A stretch of DNA of 64,000 nt from G965220205 sp965220205 (GCA_965220205.1 OZ244812.1:372001-436000); one strand, 5' to 3'. Positions 15,936 through 25,337 are shown, counted from the first letter of the stretch. Notes: generated by a model not told the origin, from the sequence alone. A program made the numbers and translations.

Positions 15936-17872
15936 GCGCCGTCTCCAACACTAGCCGAACCTCCGTGGCCGCTCTGTTGCTGGGCGCTCTGGTTGTAACC
16001 TCCGGCCTCCAGCTCATGCGGGTGCTCTTCGTCGAGATGGCGGTCTACCTGACTCAGGTCCAAGCCATGAGCTCGATTTCCGTGGGCGCGATGGGTCTCG
16101 CCGTATTCCTATGCGGATTCCTGGAGCCCGTCGTGCGCCGGGTCCTCGGGGCCCGGAATGCCCTGCCGGTTGTCGCTGGGAGTCTGGCGCTCGTGCGGGT
16201 GGCCGAGCAGGTCGTCTCGTCCCTTCCTGTGGACCTGGGCCTGTCGATCGCCGGGACGGTGCTCTTCTTGTGGTCTTTGCCGCTCATGTTCCGGTCGGTC
16301 CGCGCAGGAGGGCTGCCCGGCGGCCCCGCCCATGCAACGATTGCTTTCCTGTTGGGCATCGCCATTGATACGGCCCTCAAGGGCGTCTTCGGGACCATCG
16401 ACCTCTCGTGGGCACCAGGCAACGCTGCGCACGCTGTCGTATTGGGCTTGGCGGCCGCTCAAGGCCTCCTTCTGTGGCGACTCAGATCGGGCAGGAGCGA
16501 AGAGGAGGGGCAAGGAGTCTCCGCCTCTGTCCTTCCCTACTTGGCGTTTGGCCCAGCGCTGGCGCTCGAGCTGTTGCTTTTCCAGAACATTGCCCAACAG
16601 ACGGTGCTCATAGGCTGGCCGCAACCAGCAGTGTACGCATGGGTCCTCGGGGCCAATCTCGCCGGAATCGCGGCGGCGGTCGAGCTCGCGCGATCGGGCA
16701 GGCCCTTGCCTTGGCCCGTCCTCGCGCTGCTCGGAGGCCTTCTGGTTTCGATAGTGTGGGGCGAGCACTCTGGCGTCGGTGCGGCGCTTGTTGTCTTGGT
16801 TGGGCATGTCGTCATTGCGGCCCTTCTGGCGTCCGTCGTTAAGGGAGCGCTCACGTCCCCAGCCCGGCCTTCGACCGACGGCGCTTCGGTATGGATGAGC
16901 GCAGGCATGGCGCTCATGCTGGCGCTGCTCTTCATCTACTACGCGAGCTACGACACCGACGTCTTGGCGCCGAAAGAGGCTGTACGCCCTCTAGCCGCCC
17001 TGTTGGTTGGCCTGGCCGCCCTCTGGGCGAGCGTGGCGCGCCACTCTGGTGGAGTCTCGGCAACCTCGATAGCCAGGACCGCCAGCGTGCCCGCGCTGCT
17101 CCTACTGATGCTCCCATTGTTCCAACTCGCGGCCTGGAAGGACGTGACGCCGACCGCGGGCGCAGGTTTCCCCGTTCGCGTGATGACCTACAACCTTCAC
17201 CAGGGGTTCGACGTCGATGGACGACATGGCCTCGAGGAGATGGCCAGGGTCATCGAGACCGAGAACCCGGACATCGTTGCGCTGCAAGAGGTGTCCAGGG
17301 GCTGGGTCGTGAACGGCTCCGTGGACATGCTGACGTGGTTCTCGCAGCGTCTGCAAATGGACTACGTATGGGGCCCGGCGGCCGACTCGGCGTGGGGCAA
17401 TGCGCTCCTCAGCCGGTTCCCTATCGCCGAACACGGGAACTACGCAATGCCCAACAACGACGAGCTCCGCCTCGGCCGGGCGTTTCTCATCGTGAAGGTC
17501 GACGTGGGCGGAGGAGAGGTCCTCGACGTGGCGGCTACCCACTTCCACTTCGGCGCGGCCGACTCGGCGCTGAGGGTCCCGCAGTCGCTGGCGGTGCTGG
17601 AGGCCATCGACGCCACCCAGAGCGTCGTGCTCCTCGCGGACCTGAACGCGCTCCCCGGCGACCCGGAGATGCAACTGCTCGCCGACGCCGGTCTGAACGA
17701 CACATTCGTCGCTTCCGGAGCGATGGGAGACGGCTTCACCTCTCCCTCCGACGCTCCCCGGCAACGCATCGACTACGTTTGGGCTAGCCCCGACCTGAAA
17801 GCCCGCGACTTCTCCGTCCCGCGCAGCCTGGCCTCGGACCACCTCGCCGCAGCGGTAACCCTCTACCGCTGA
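15923..17872 (+). CDS. Membrane protein with C-terminal endonuclease/exonuclease/phosphatase domain (649 aa)
   Basis: The N-terminal 400 residues contain roughly ten hydrophobic membrane segments. The C-terminal 240 residues are an EEP-fold domain: VMTYNLHQGFDV (Asn), DIVALQEV (catalytic Glu), ATHFHFGAADS, VVLLADLNALPGD (Asp-x-Asn) and LASDHLAAAVTL (Asp-His). All the metal-binding and catalytic positions of the family are present. Relatives act on phosphodiesters, including nucleic acids or lipid head groups; the membrane anchoring suggests a periplasmic or lipid substrate, but this is inference. The GTG start has GGGGTGAG upstream. Confidence 0.85.
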   Translation: MDRLSAVSNTSRTSVAALLLGALVVTSGLQLMRVLFVEMAVYLTQVQAMSSISVGAMGLAVFLCGFLEPVVRRVLGARNALPVVAGSLALVRVAEQVVSSLPVDLGLSIAGTVLFLWSLPLMFRSVRAGGLPGGPAHATIAFLLGIAIDTALKGVFGTIDLSWAPGNAAHAVVLGLAAAQGLLLWRLRSGRSEEEGQGVSASVLPYLAFGPALALELLLFQNIAQQTVLIGWPQPAVYAWVLGANLAGIAAAVELARSGRPLPWPVLALLGGLLVSIVWGEHSGVGAALVVLVGHVVIAALLASVVKGALTSPARPSTDGASVWMSAGMALMLALLFIYYASYDTDVLAPKEAVRPLAALLVGLAALWASVARHSGGVSATSIARTASVPALLLLMLPLFQLAAWKDVTPTAGAGFPVRVMTYNLHQGFDVDGRHGLEEMARVIETENPDIVALQEVSRGWVVNGSVDMLTWFSQRLQMDYVWGPAADSAWGNALLSRFPIAEHGNYAMPNNDELRLGRAFLIVKVDVGGGEVLDVAATHFHFGAADSALRVPQSLAVLEAIDATQSVVLLADLNALPGDPEMQLLADAGLNDTFVASGAMGDGFTSPSDAPRQRIDYVWASPDLKARDFSVPRSLASDHLAAAVTLYR

Positions 17873-17927
17873 CGAGGGACCCTCCGAGAGGCTCCCTCTT
17901 CGGACGTGGGCGATGGTCCTAGGATGG

Positions 17928-18015
17928 CGGAGAGGGCGGGATTCGAACCCGCGAGAGGCTTGCGGCCCCTACACGATTTCCAGTCGTGCCCGTTCGGCCA
18001 CTCCGGCACCTCTCC
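17928..18015 (-). tRNA. tRNA-Ser (anticodon GGA)
   Basis: Class II tRNA of 88 bases. The acceptor stem GGAGAGG pairs with CCTCTCC and the T-arm reads GCGGGTTCGAATCCCGC. The anticodon loop CTGGAAA gives GGA, and the long variable arm is typical of Ser. CCA is encoded at 17925-17927. Confidence 0.95.
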
Positions 18016-18281
18016 GCGGCCATGCGGCCTGGGAACAAATCGCGGCGCGAGAGCGTCCTCGCGGCCGCATCGAGCAGTAGTGGCGGAGAGAGTGTCATCC
18101 GCACTAAGGCTCATTTAGCCGTGGTACTGTGGCTTGATAGGCAATTATCCCACGACTCATCCCACTGTATCGGCTCGGTGGGCTTGCCCTCGGAGAGAGG
18201 CAGAGCCTCTACTACTGGGGACGATGGGGCCAATATACACACTGCGCGACTCCTTGTCGCTAGCCGTGGTTGGTCGTGTCC

Positions 18282-18640
18282 CGTCAAGTGGTGTAAGAGC
18301 GTCACCCTCGCTTGTTGGCGGTCTTCCATGACCAAGGAGATATCGGTCTGCCGCACCCCGATCCGCTTACACGAAGTGTGCTTCACACACAAGACCAAGA
18401 TACAAGGAGATCAGACGCCGCACGGACGTGGTGGGCATCTTCCCCAACCGGGCCGCCATCCTCAGGCTCATCGGCGCGGTGTTGGCCGCGCAGCACAACG
18501 AAGTGGCAGGTCGCCCGCCGCTGCCTCGCTGCACCTGTTTTGGATGTGCAGCCCGCAGACCGCATCGAGGACCGGATGTTGCTGCCCGCAGGCGCAGCCT
18601 GACCACATTGCGAGGATGACACTCTTACACCACTTGACTG
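18282..18640. mobile_element. Internally deleted IS256-family element (359 bp)
   Basis: Terminal inverted repeats of 30 bases: 18282-18311 and the reverse complement of 18611-18640 match at 27 of 30 positions (common core TCAAGTGGTGTAAGAG). Between them is only the C-terminal end of an IS256/Mutator-type transposase. It cannot transpose by itself but could be moved in trans if a full copy exists elsewhere. The same terminal motif occurs at 27478. Confidence 0.8.
18385..18602 (+). pseudogene. IS256-family transposase, C-terminal remnant
   Basis: YKEIRRRTDVVGIFPNRAAI followed by LRLIGAVLAAQHNE is the conserved C-terminal segment of IS256-type transposases. One extra base after HNE shifts the frame; the other frame continues with WQVARRCL and ends at 18602. 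The N-terminal and catalytic parts are missing. Confidence 0.85.
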
Positions 18641-18786
18641 GACGTGACCCGCTGCTGTCGGCCCCTTTCTGCGAATAGGGGCGTGAATCGTGGTAGGGTA
18701 GAACGAACCGAGTGCTCGGGTTGAGCGCACCCAGATAGGGTGGCGATCCGGACGGGGTCCGGCGCCGCATGCAAGGAGGCGCGCGC
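18641..18786. other. Upstream region of the Rieske oxygenase gene
   Basis: About 145 bases between the IS256 remnant and the Rieske gene. AAGGAGG just before 18787 is the ribosome binding site. No convincing promoter pair could be assigned by eye. Confidence 0.4.
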
Positions 18787-19950
18787 ATGTTGACGGCGGA
18801 AGAGAACGAACTGTTGACGAGGGTGGGGCCGGGGACGCCCGCCGGGGAGCTGTTGCGTCGCTACTGGCACCCCGTCGCGGTGGCGGCCGAGCTGACCGAT
18901 GAGCAGCCGACGAAGTTCGTGCGCGTGTTGGGCGAAGACCTGGTGCTGTTCAAGGACAAGTCGGGGCGCGCCGGGCTGTTGGCGGACCATTGCGCCCACC
19001 GCAGCGCTTCGCTGGTGTACGGGCGGGTCGAGGAGCGCGGCATTGCGTGTGCCTACCATGGTTGGTTGTATGACTGCGAGGGGAACATCCTCGAAACGCC
19101 GCCGGAGCGCAACGACGCAATCATGCGCTCGGTCAAACAGAAGGCATATCCGGTGCTGCGCCACGTAGGCCTCTACTGGGCGTACCTGGGGCCTACTCCT
19201 GCGCCCGCCCTCCCCCACTACGACACGCTGTTCAGGGCGGACGTGCACCGCAAGATCGTCGTGCACCCCACGCTCGACTGCAACTGGCTCCAACCGATGG
19301 AGAACTCGGCGGACCCGGCGCATGCTCCGGTGCTCCACCAAGAGTTTCTTACGGGTCAAGACCGGCCAACCGACACCACGCGCGGCCTAACCGACAATGT
19401 TCAGTCCTTCGACTTCCGCGAGTTCCCTTTCGGAATCATGAAGCGCCGTGTATGGATCGACGGAGAGGTGGACGAGCACCCGTTGATCTTCCCCAATATC
19501 CTGCGGCAAGGCGAGAGCACCCAATTGCGGGTCCCGATCGACGACACACACACGATGCACATCTTCGTAGTGTGTTCACCCGCCGAGAACGGCACCGAGC
19601 CGGTGGATGCGTGGGAACCGGAGGTCCAGTACTTGAAGCCGTACAAGGACCCCCCGGACGCGCTGTATCCGTATGCCCGCTACACCCTGCACCACGTCCT
19701 CCCGCAAGACCACATGGCATGGGAAACGCAGGGGCCAATCGCTGATCGGACCGTTGAGCAACTGGGGAGCTCCGATCGGGGTGTCGTCATGTACCGGCGA
19801 CTGCTGAAGGAGAACATTGAGAAGGTCCAATCAGGGCTCGATCCCATCGCTGTGATGCGGGACCCTGAGCACCCCATGATCGATACGAATCTCGACGAGG
19901 CCTTCCGGTACACAGAGGCCATGCGGCGCAGGGCTGCCGCGGCGCGCTAG
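18787..19950 (+). CDS. Rieske non-heme iron oxygenase, alpha subunit (387 aa)
   Basis: Terminal oxygenase component of the phthalate/vanillate-type family, which hydroxylates or O-demethylates aromatic and other ring compounds using electrons from a reductase. The Rieske [2Fe-2S] ligands are CAH in LADHCAHRSASLVYGR and CAYH in GIACAYHGWLYDCEG. The mononuclear iron site is ENSADPAHAPVLHQEF, with the bridging Asp and two His. The start is fixed by AAGGAGG eight bases before 18787. No reductase or ferredoxin gene is adjacent, so electrons must come from elsewhere. It heads a catabolic region and is divergent from the minus-strand gene array. Confidence 0.92.
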   Translation: MLTAEENELLTRVGPGTPAGELLRRYWHPVAVAAELTDEQPTKFVRVLGEDLVLFKDKSGRAGLLADHCAHRSASLVYGRVEERGIACAYHGWLYDCEGNILETPPERNDAIMRSVKQKAYPVLRHVGLYWAYLGPTPAPALPHYDTLFRADVHRKIVVHPTLDCNWLQPMENSADPAHAPVLHQEFLTGQDRPTDTTRGLTDNVQSFDFREFPFGIMKRRVWIDGEVDEHPLIFPNILRQGESTQLRVPIDDTHTMHIFVVCSPAENGTEPVDAWEPEVQYLKPYKDPPDALYPYARYTLHHVLPQDHMAWETQGPIADRTVEQLGSSDRGVVMYRRLLKENIEKVQSGLDPIAVMRDPEHPMIDTNLDEAFRYTEAMRRRAAAAR

Positions 19951-20039
19951 CTAGACGCAGGTTGCGGACACGCCCGAACGACGCAAGCCAGCGCAAGGTT
20001 GCTTGCGTCCCAACTCGATATCGGCGACGGCGCGGGCGG

Positions 20040-21194
20040 CTAGAGAACCGCGATTATCTGCGGCTCGATGTGGACACCCGAATCAAGGTCAAGCGAAACC
20101 GCATGCCGGCACGGGCGGTTGTGATCGTCCGGGAACGCCGCCAACCACGTGCCGTTCGCAGCGTCTCGACAGCTGCGGTCCCGCGTCCATAGCATCACGT
20201 GGCCTATCGAGTCCGTCGTACCGCCAGCCAACTCGACGACTCGCTGGATGTTCTCGAACGCCAGCTTAGCCTGCCGGGTGGAGTCTTCGCCAAGCCTCCC
20301 AGTCGCGCTATCTGCTCCCCGTATCCCGCTTGAGAAGACGAGGTTCCCGATCCTGACGGCCGGCGGAGCACCCGAGATGGAGACATTCGGGAGTTCTACC
20401 GGTTCACGAGTTTGGCCCAACACTGCGATGAACTCGGCCGCGACCCCGGCGCCCTCGGTAAGATGCGTCACTCTATCGAAACGAGCTGGCCGGTCCGCCG
20501 GGTCAGGGAACATCCTCTCCCAAGCCTTGTCCACGGCGCTCCTGTGCTCGGCATCGCGCACCCGCACCGACACCCGAGCGATGTTGTCTTTCGTGCCGCC
20601 AGCGGCCTCGACGACCCGCTTAACGTTGCGAAGCACCGCCTCCGCTTCCCGTTCCACCCCATCTGCCAGTGAGCCCGCAGCTGGACTGGGACCCGCGATG
20701 AGGGAGGAAAAGACAACGTCTGCCATCCTCACCCCTACGGGTGCGAGGTCATATCCAGGAACGTCGTCGACAATGAGCACCTCGCGTGCAGCCCCGACGA
20801 CGGCAATGATCGAGGTCTGGATCATGATGCGGGAAGGCATTGAGTCGGTGGCGTAGTCGGACCGGGCTGGACGATCGCCCGGCAGTGGGAAGGCGGCGTT
20901 CCAGAACTCATCAGCACCCTCGCCGTCGCCAAGTTCCCGCAGCCAAACTGTCACGTGCCCGATGTCAGACAGGCTGCATCGCGCCTTCGTGATGAGCGCC
21001 TCGGTGTTCTGGAACGCTAGCTCCGCCTGCGCGCGTAGGCCCTCACCGTATTCACTTGTCGCTGGGTCTTGCCCGTAGGTCGCCGACGAGAAGAGCATGT
21101 CCCCTATCCGCACTCCAAATGGGATGGCTCCTGGGAACATGCCGCCATGATGCACGATACCTGGGATCTCGAAGCATTCCCGCTTTGACGCCAT
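20040..21194 (-). CDS. Triple RidA/YjgF-domain protein (384 aa)
   Basis: RidA proteins are usually single-domain trimers of about 130 residues that hydrolyse reactive enamine/imine intermediates. Here three RidA-like domains are fused in one chain (about 1-130, 131-255 and 256-384). Each starts with a short loop and strand pattern (GVRIGDMLFSS, GVRMADVVFSS, AVRIGNLVFSS) and ends with an Arg-containing segment (RPARSDY, RPARFDR, RPCRHAV) followed by a hydrophobic strand ending IIAVV, FIAVL, IIAVL. One chain could therefore form the trimer by itself. It lies 33 bases downstream of the amidohydrolase gene, probably in the same operon. Confidence 0.85.
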   Translation of the reverse strand: MASKRECFEIPGIVHHGGMFPGAIPFGVRIGDMLFSSATYGQDPATSEYGEGLRAQAELAFQNTEALITKARCSLSDIGHVTVWLRELGDGEGADEFWNAAFPLPGDRPARSDYATDSMPSRIMIQTSIIAVVGAAREVLIVDDVPGYDLAPVGVRMADVVFSSLIAGPSPAAGSLADGVEREAEAVLRNVKRVVEAAGGTKDNIARVSVRVRDAEHRSAVDKAWERMFPDPADRPARFDRVTHLTEGAGVAAEFIAVLGQTREPVELPNVSISGAPPAVRIGNLVFSSGIRGADSATGRLGEDSTRQAKLAFENIQRVVELAGGTTDSIGHVMLWTRDRSCRDAANGTWLAAFPDDHNRPCRHAVSLDLDSGVHIEPQIIAVL

Positions 21195-21227
21195 TGCTCG
21201 CTCGCCCCGTTGAACAGAGGCCTCGAT

Positions 21228-22271
21228 CTATTTGCCTTCCGCCTTCTCCGCGTAGAGAGGGAAGGCATCCAGGACGCGCTCGGAGAAGATAGCCCGCTTC
21301 TCTTCCTTCGACAGGAACTCCAAGCCATCGATGAGCGGCACGAGGTCGTCGGATGGACGGCCAGTCTCCGGATTGAGAATGCTCGTCCCGGAGCCAGGAG
21401 TTTCCGTACCGAAGAGGAACTGCTTCGTACCCTTCTGCTTCAGGTGCGTGGTCAGGTACCACTTGTCGTATACACAGGTGTCGAAGTAGAGGGAGTTCGT
21501 CAGATCCATGGCCTCTGCGGCAGCGTCGCGTTGGATCGCACCGCCGATTTGACCGCCTCCCTCCTGACCGGACGAAAGGCTGGGCGGCAAGAACCTCGAT
21601 GGGGCGCCGCCGCCGTGACAGATGACTATCTTCAGGCGCGGAAACTGCCTAAAGACGTCGCCGCGACTCAGAATCTCTGTCGCGAGCGTCTGCTCTACTA
21701 GCGAGGTGAACTGCGAGTCGCTGCGGACGTCCTTCCCAACCGTCCCGTGGACGATGAGCGCCGCTCCCAAGGACTGCGCCTTGTCGTAGAGCGGGAACCA
21801 GTACTCCTGATCGAGGCCGGGCGTCTGGCGCTCACCCCCGGGGTCGGGACTGATGGTCGCGCCTACAAACCCCAGCTCCATCACGCACCGTTCCAGCTCG
21901 TCGAGGCAGTGGCTCGTGTCTTCGCCGCTCTGCTGGGGGAGCTGCCCGATACCGTAGAAACGGTCAGGGTACATTCGGCACGCTTGGTGGATGACGTTGT
22001 TTGTGGTGGCCGTCCACTTCTGTACGACCTTGGGCCGTTCGTACAGCATCATCGCGACGGGTCGCGGCGAGATGAACTGCGCCTCGATGTTGTACTCATC
22101 GAGCCGTTGGACATGAGGTTTCTGGGCAGTGTCCATGAGGTCGTCGGACATGGCTAGCTGCCCGTCCCTGCCCCCGGGAGCCCCAATCACCAGGTTGAAC
22201 GCGAACGACCGGAACTGCACCGGCGTCGAAACATGACCGTGAACGTCAACTACTCTTTGTCCGTCGTACAT
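21228..22271 (-). CDS. Metal-dependent amidohydrolase, LigJ/ACMSD-like (347 aa)
   Basis: Member of the amidohydrolase 2 family, which includes 4-oxalomesaconate hydratase (LigJ) and aminocarboxymuconate decarboxylase. The N-terminal VVDVHGHVST carries the first metal-binding His-x-His. ALIVHGTVG and IVICHGGGAPSRF give the later metal ligands, and FLFGTETPGSG the final acidic position. The ATG has AGGAGG six bases upstream. The neighbouring LigB-type dioxygenase and class II aldolases fit a meta-cleavage-like pathway in which this enzyme hydrates or decarboxylates a ring-opened acid. The exact reaction is unproven. Confidence 0.82.
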   Translation of the reverse strand: MYDGQRVVDVHGHVSTPVQFRSFAFNLVIGAPGGRDGQLAMSDDLMDTAQKPHVQRLDEYNIEAQFISPRPVAMMLYERPKVVQKWTATTNNVIHQACRMYPDRFYGIGQLPQQSGEDTSHCLDELERCVMELGFVGATISPDPGGERQTPGLDQEYWFPLYDKAQSLGAALIVHGTVGKDVRSDSQFTSLVEQTLATEILSRGDVFRQFPRLKIVICHGGGAPSRFLPPSLSSGQEGGGQIGGAIQRDAAAEAMDLTNSLYFDTCVYDKWYLTTHLKQKGTKQFLFGTETPGSGTSILNPETGRPSDDLVPLIDGLEFLSKEEKRAIFSERVLDAFPLYAEKAEGK

Positions 22272-22387
22272 AGCGCCTCCTCACAGATGCAACGGGCTTG
22301 ACACCAGGACAGCCGTCCCGGATTGCCAGTCCTACCGCCAAGCCGGTCCCGCCCGCCGCGACCGCACGCCGCAAGCCGCGACGGGAG

Positions 22388-23164
22388 CTACAGGTCCTTC
22401 GAGACTAGGTGCGTGTAGTATGACCAGAAGCCGTCGGTCCGTAGCTGGCCGCCCCGCTCGACCGCGCTCTGGAAGTGCGGCATGGTCATGACGCCGGGCC
22501 GGTTCACCATCTCGCTGATCTCCTGGTCCGAGATCCGCTTGTGGTCTCGCCCCTCGGCGCAGTAGGCGTACCAGTTCAGCTCCGCCTGCCACTCCAAAGC
22601 GACCATCGCCTGCAGCGCTTCGGACGGCGACTTTCCCGCCGTGCTGGCGCCATGCCCTCGCAGGATGATCGCACGATTCTCTCCAAGCAGCTGCGCCGTC
22701 TCCATCCCTTCTTCGTCCGAGTGGATGGTCCGCACGTGGGGGAACACGGGCAGCGGCTGCTGGACCAGCGTTGCCCCCTGCTGCGACATCGGCACCAACG
22801 GGACTTGCAGAACGCTCATGACGATTGTGAACTTAGGGTGCGCGTGCACCACCGACTGCACGTCCGGCCGCAGCTTGTAGATGCACGAGTGCATCTTGAC
22901 CTCAGCGCACGGGGTAGTGCCGTCCGGGCCTTCGAGCCACTCGCCTTCGAGGTTGCAAACTACCATGTCCTCAGGCCGCACCGTTTCGAGCGCATCCAGT
23001 GCGTACCCGCGACCCTTCACAACGAACCTGTCCGGATCGGAGGGAAGCCGCATGCTCACGTGGCCGAGGGATGCCATGATCCCTTTGCCCAGCCCGACCT
23101 CTGCCAGCACTCTGTTCCCGATCGCCACCTGACGCTTAACGTCCTCAAGCTCGTTCCGTTCCAT
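22388..23164 (-). CDS. Class II aldolase/adducin family protein (258 aa)
   Basis: Zinc-dependent class II aldolase fold as in fuculose-1-phosphate aldolase. The metal-binding His-x-His is in SVVHAHPKFTIV, and a further His in AIILRGHGAST. SLGHVSMRLP is the phosphate/substrate loop. Such enzymes in catabolic clusters cleave or decarboxylate hydroxy-keto acids. A second paralogue lies at 26366-27133; the two are clearly different in sequence and may act on successive intermediates or isomers. GAGGTG is the probable ribosome binding site. Confidence 0.87.
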   Translation of the reverse strand: MERNELEDVKRQVAIGNRVLAEVGLGKGIMASLGHVSMRLPSDPDRFVVKGRGYALDALETVRPEDMVVCNLEGEWLEGPDGTTPCAEVKMHSCIYKLRPDVQSVVHAHPKFTIVMSVLQVPLVPMSQQGATLVQQPLPVFPHVRTIHSDEEGMETAQLLGENRAIILRGHGASTAGKSPSEALQAMVALEWQAELNWYAYCAEGRDHKRISDQEISEMVNRPGVMTMPHFQSAVERGGQLRTDGFWSYYTHLVSKDL

Positions 23165-23314
23165 CGACTTTCACCTCATGACAGAGTGACTATAGCCATT
23201 CGCCTGTGCCAGCTCAACTAAGAGCAGCGCTGGTGCGAACACAGTCGACAGCGCCCGGCAATGGCGCAACCGCTCCTCCCCGCTGCAGAGACCGGCATAC
23301 CCAGACACTCGACC

Positions 23315-24118
23315 CTAGCCTGGCGGCCTCACCATCGGATTGCTCGCAACGAAGTTGCCGGACCTAATATCATCGAACGCCTTGACCGCCGCCTCGTACA
23401 TGTACCGGCCCGGATTGATTGGGAGGTCATCCCGGTCGATAGCGCTAGCCCGGTGGGCGGCAACCAGTATCCGTCCATCGGCTTCGGGGCCGGTCTGACC
23501 ACCAAGGACCGGAATCTTCACACTCTGCTGTACTTCGGCATATATGTCGGGCGTCACGTTCGTCAAATCGAGCATCGACGCTCCCGCCTCTTCAATGTCC
23601 TTCGCCTCTTGCACGATGCGGTTGCGCCCTTCGACCACTGCTTCGTCGCTCCGAGCGGTGAAGTCTCCACCGATCGCCATCGATGTCCCGACGGAGAACC
23701 CGAACTGGCACCACAGCGGGATGCCCGCTCCCGCGATAGCCCGAACGACGTCCAGGTGGTCGGCGGAGTCATCAATCTTCACCATGTCGGCCTGGCCCTC
23801 ACTGACCAGCCGTATCGCAGCCCGGAGCGCTGCCGTAACACCCTCCTGGACAGGGCCGAATGGAAGATCGCAGTTCACCACCGCCCTCTGAGCCCCGCGC
23901 GCCACGGCTTGGCACGCGAGAATCATCTGATCCAACGTCACCTGGTAGGGTGTCGCTTGTCCCCAATAGTAGCGTCCGATGCTGTCGCCAACCGAGAGCA
24001 CATCAGCGCCGGCGCGGTCCAGAATCTGCGCCATCTGGTTGTCGTAGCAGACGATTGCGACGATCCTCTCCCGGTTGGCCTTCATCTGCTGAAGCCCAGC
24101 GATGGTCAACTTCGCCAT
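23315..24118 (-). CDS. PanB-like protein of the PEP mutase/ICL superfamily (267 aa)
   Basis: Overall similar to ketopantoate hydroxymethyltransferase (PanB): VLSVGDSIGR, AVVNCDLPFG and ADMVKID mark the TIM-barrel metal- and substrate-binding strands. At the position of the PanB catalytic glutamate (LECVP in true PanB) this protein has LTNVTP, and the HIGL histidine region reads QFGF. It is therefore probably not a pantothenate enzyme but a diverged C-C bond enzyme of the local catabolic array. AAGGAGG precedes the ATG. No panC or panD gene is nearby. Confidence 0.75.
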   Translation of the reverse strand: MAKLTIAGLQQMKANRERIVAIVCYDNQMAQILDRAGADVLSVGDSIGRYYWGQATPYQVTLDQMILACQAVARGAQRAVVNCDLPFGPVQEGVTAALRAAIRLVSEGQADMVKIDDSADHLDVVRAIAGAGIPLWCQFGFSVGTSMAIGGDFTARSDEAVVEGRNRIVQEAKDIEEAGASMLDLTNVTPDIYAEVQQSVKIPVLGGQTGPEADGRILVAAHRASAIDRDDLPINPGRYMYEAAVKAFDDIRSGNFVASNPMVRPPG

Positions 24119-24278
24119 CCCATTGCCTCCTTCCCGTTCTGTCCTCTTCTACTGCCAGCGTCGCGCGGTACACATCATAGCCATCGCTCCATGGCGCCGC
24201 GATCCCCCGCAGGGCCATGGAGAAGCAGGTCGCCTCCGAGAGAGTCTTGGCCACGGCCCATTCGACCGCTGGCTCACC

Positions 24279-25229
24279 CTATCCCTTCTTGACCAAAGCC
24301 GCCACCTCCGCCAGCGATTTGAGGTCGTCGGTGTCTAGCGAGATGGCGTGTAGTTCGAGCAAGACATGAGGAGCATCGGAACCCAGGTACGCCGACAGAC
24401 GCTCTGCGCATTCCTCCGGCGGTCCGACGACAGCATAGTTCTTCACCATGCCCTCAACGTCGTAACGACCCTGGCCGTACTGTTCAATGGCCGTGCGGAC
24501 CGCCCGCACCCCTCGCTCCCGGTTCGAGTCCACTCTGACATAGATACCCTTTCCGAACTCGATGGTGTCGGGGTCTCGGCCGCGCTCCTCGGCGATCCCT
24601 CTGATCTCGTTGACGATGTTCCCGAACTCCTTAGGGCCGCAGCGGCCAGGAAAAAACCCGTCAGCGATCTCGGCCACTCGGGCGCGCACCGCCAGTGCGT
24701 TGCCGCCCATCCAGATGGGGATCGTTGCCCGTTGGAACGGCTTCGGGTTGATGGATGCATGCTCAAGGCTGTAGAACTCGCCCTCGAAGTCGACACTATC
24801 GCTGCTCCAGACTGCGCGCAGGAGTTTCATCGACTCCCGGAGCCGGGCTACGCGTCTCTCCGTCGTCAGCCCGCTCCCTTGGTACTCCTCTTCGTGCCCG
24901 CCGATGGAGACGCCGAGAACGAACCTGCCACTGGACAGCTGATCGAGCGTAGCCGCGGCCTTCGCAACCACGACGGGATTGCGCAACACCAGGAGCATCA
25001 CGGCCGTCCCAATCTTGATGTGAGAGGTGTTGGCTGCGGTCCAGGCAAGCATTGCGACTGGGTCGGCGATAGCCACGCGCGAGTGGATGATCCGCTCGAT
25101 GAGCCAGATCGAGTCGAAGTCGAGCTCGTCCGCCTCCTTCACGAACCGTCGAAGGTCGCTCGGGGACGGGAACTCCGCACTCAGCGGATACGTTGGGAAA
25201 CTGACACCGAACCGGACCTCTTGCCGCAT
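24279..25229 (-). CDS. LLM-class F420/FMN-dependent oxidoreductase (316 aa)
   Basis: Luciferase-like monooxygenase family, TIM barrel. Seen: DFDSIWLIERI near the N-terminus, IKIGTAVMLLVLRNPVVVAK (typical LLM strand and loop), LSSGRFVLGVSIGGHEEEY and the late IPIWMGGNALAV. Members oxidise many substrates with FMN or F420, including Baeyer-Villiger and dehydrogenation reactions. It belongs to the minus-strand catabolic array. AAGGGG precedes the start. Cofactor choice cannot be decided by eye. Confidence 0.88.
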   Translation of the reverse strand: MRQEVRFGVSFPTYPLSAEFPSPSDLRRFVKEADELDFDSIWLIERIIHSRVAIADPVAMLAWTAANTSHIKIGTAVMLLVLRNPVVVAKAAATLDQLSSGRFVLGVSIGGHEEEYQGSGLTTERRVARLRESMKLLRAVWSSDSVDFEGEFYSLEHASINPKPFQRATIPIWMGGNALAVRARVAEIADGFFPGRCGPKEFGNIVNEIRGIAEERGRDPDTIEFGKGIYVRVDSNRERGVRAVRTAIEQYGQGRYDVEGMVKNYAVVGPPEECAERLSAYLGSDAPHVLLELHAISLDTDDLKSLAEVAALVKKG

Positions 25230-25337
25230 CGGAACCCCTTAGTATTCGCCCGCCCAAGACTCCTATACAGGGGTAGAGGACCGGGTTACGGCCAGCAACG
25301 GCTCAACGGCGAGCCTGGGCCGCGCTCTGGCATGGCG

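Noticed and set aside
17925..18640. tRNA-Ser as attachment site of an island with the IS256-like ends as boundaries
   Set aside because: No repeat of the tRNA 3' end was found downstream, and the inverted ends belong to an IS remnant.
23315..24118. Pantothenate biosynthesis panB
   Set aside because: The catalytic glutamate position of PanB is not conserved and no pan genes are near; kept only as PanB-like.
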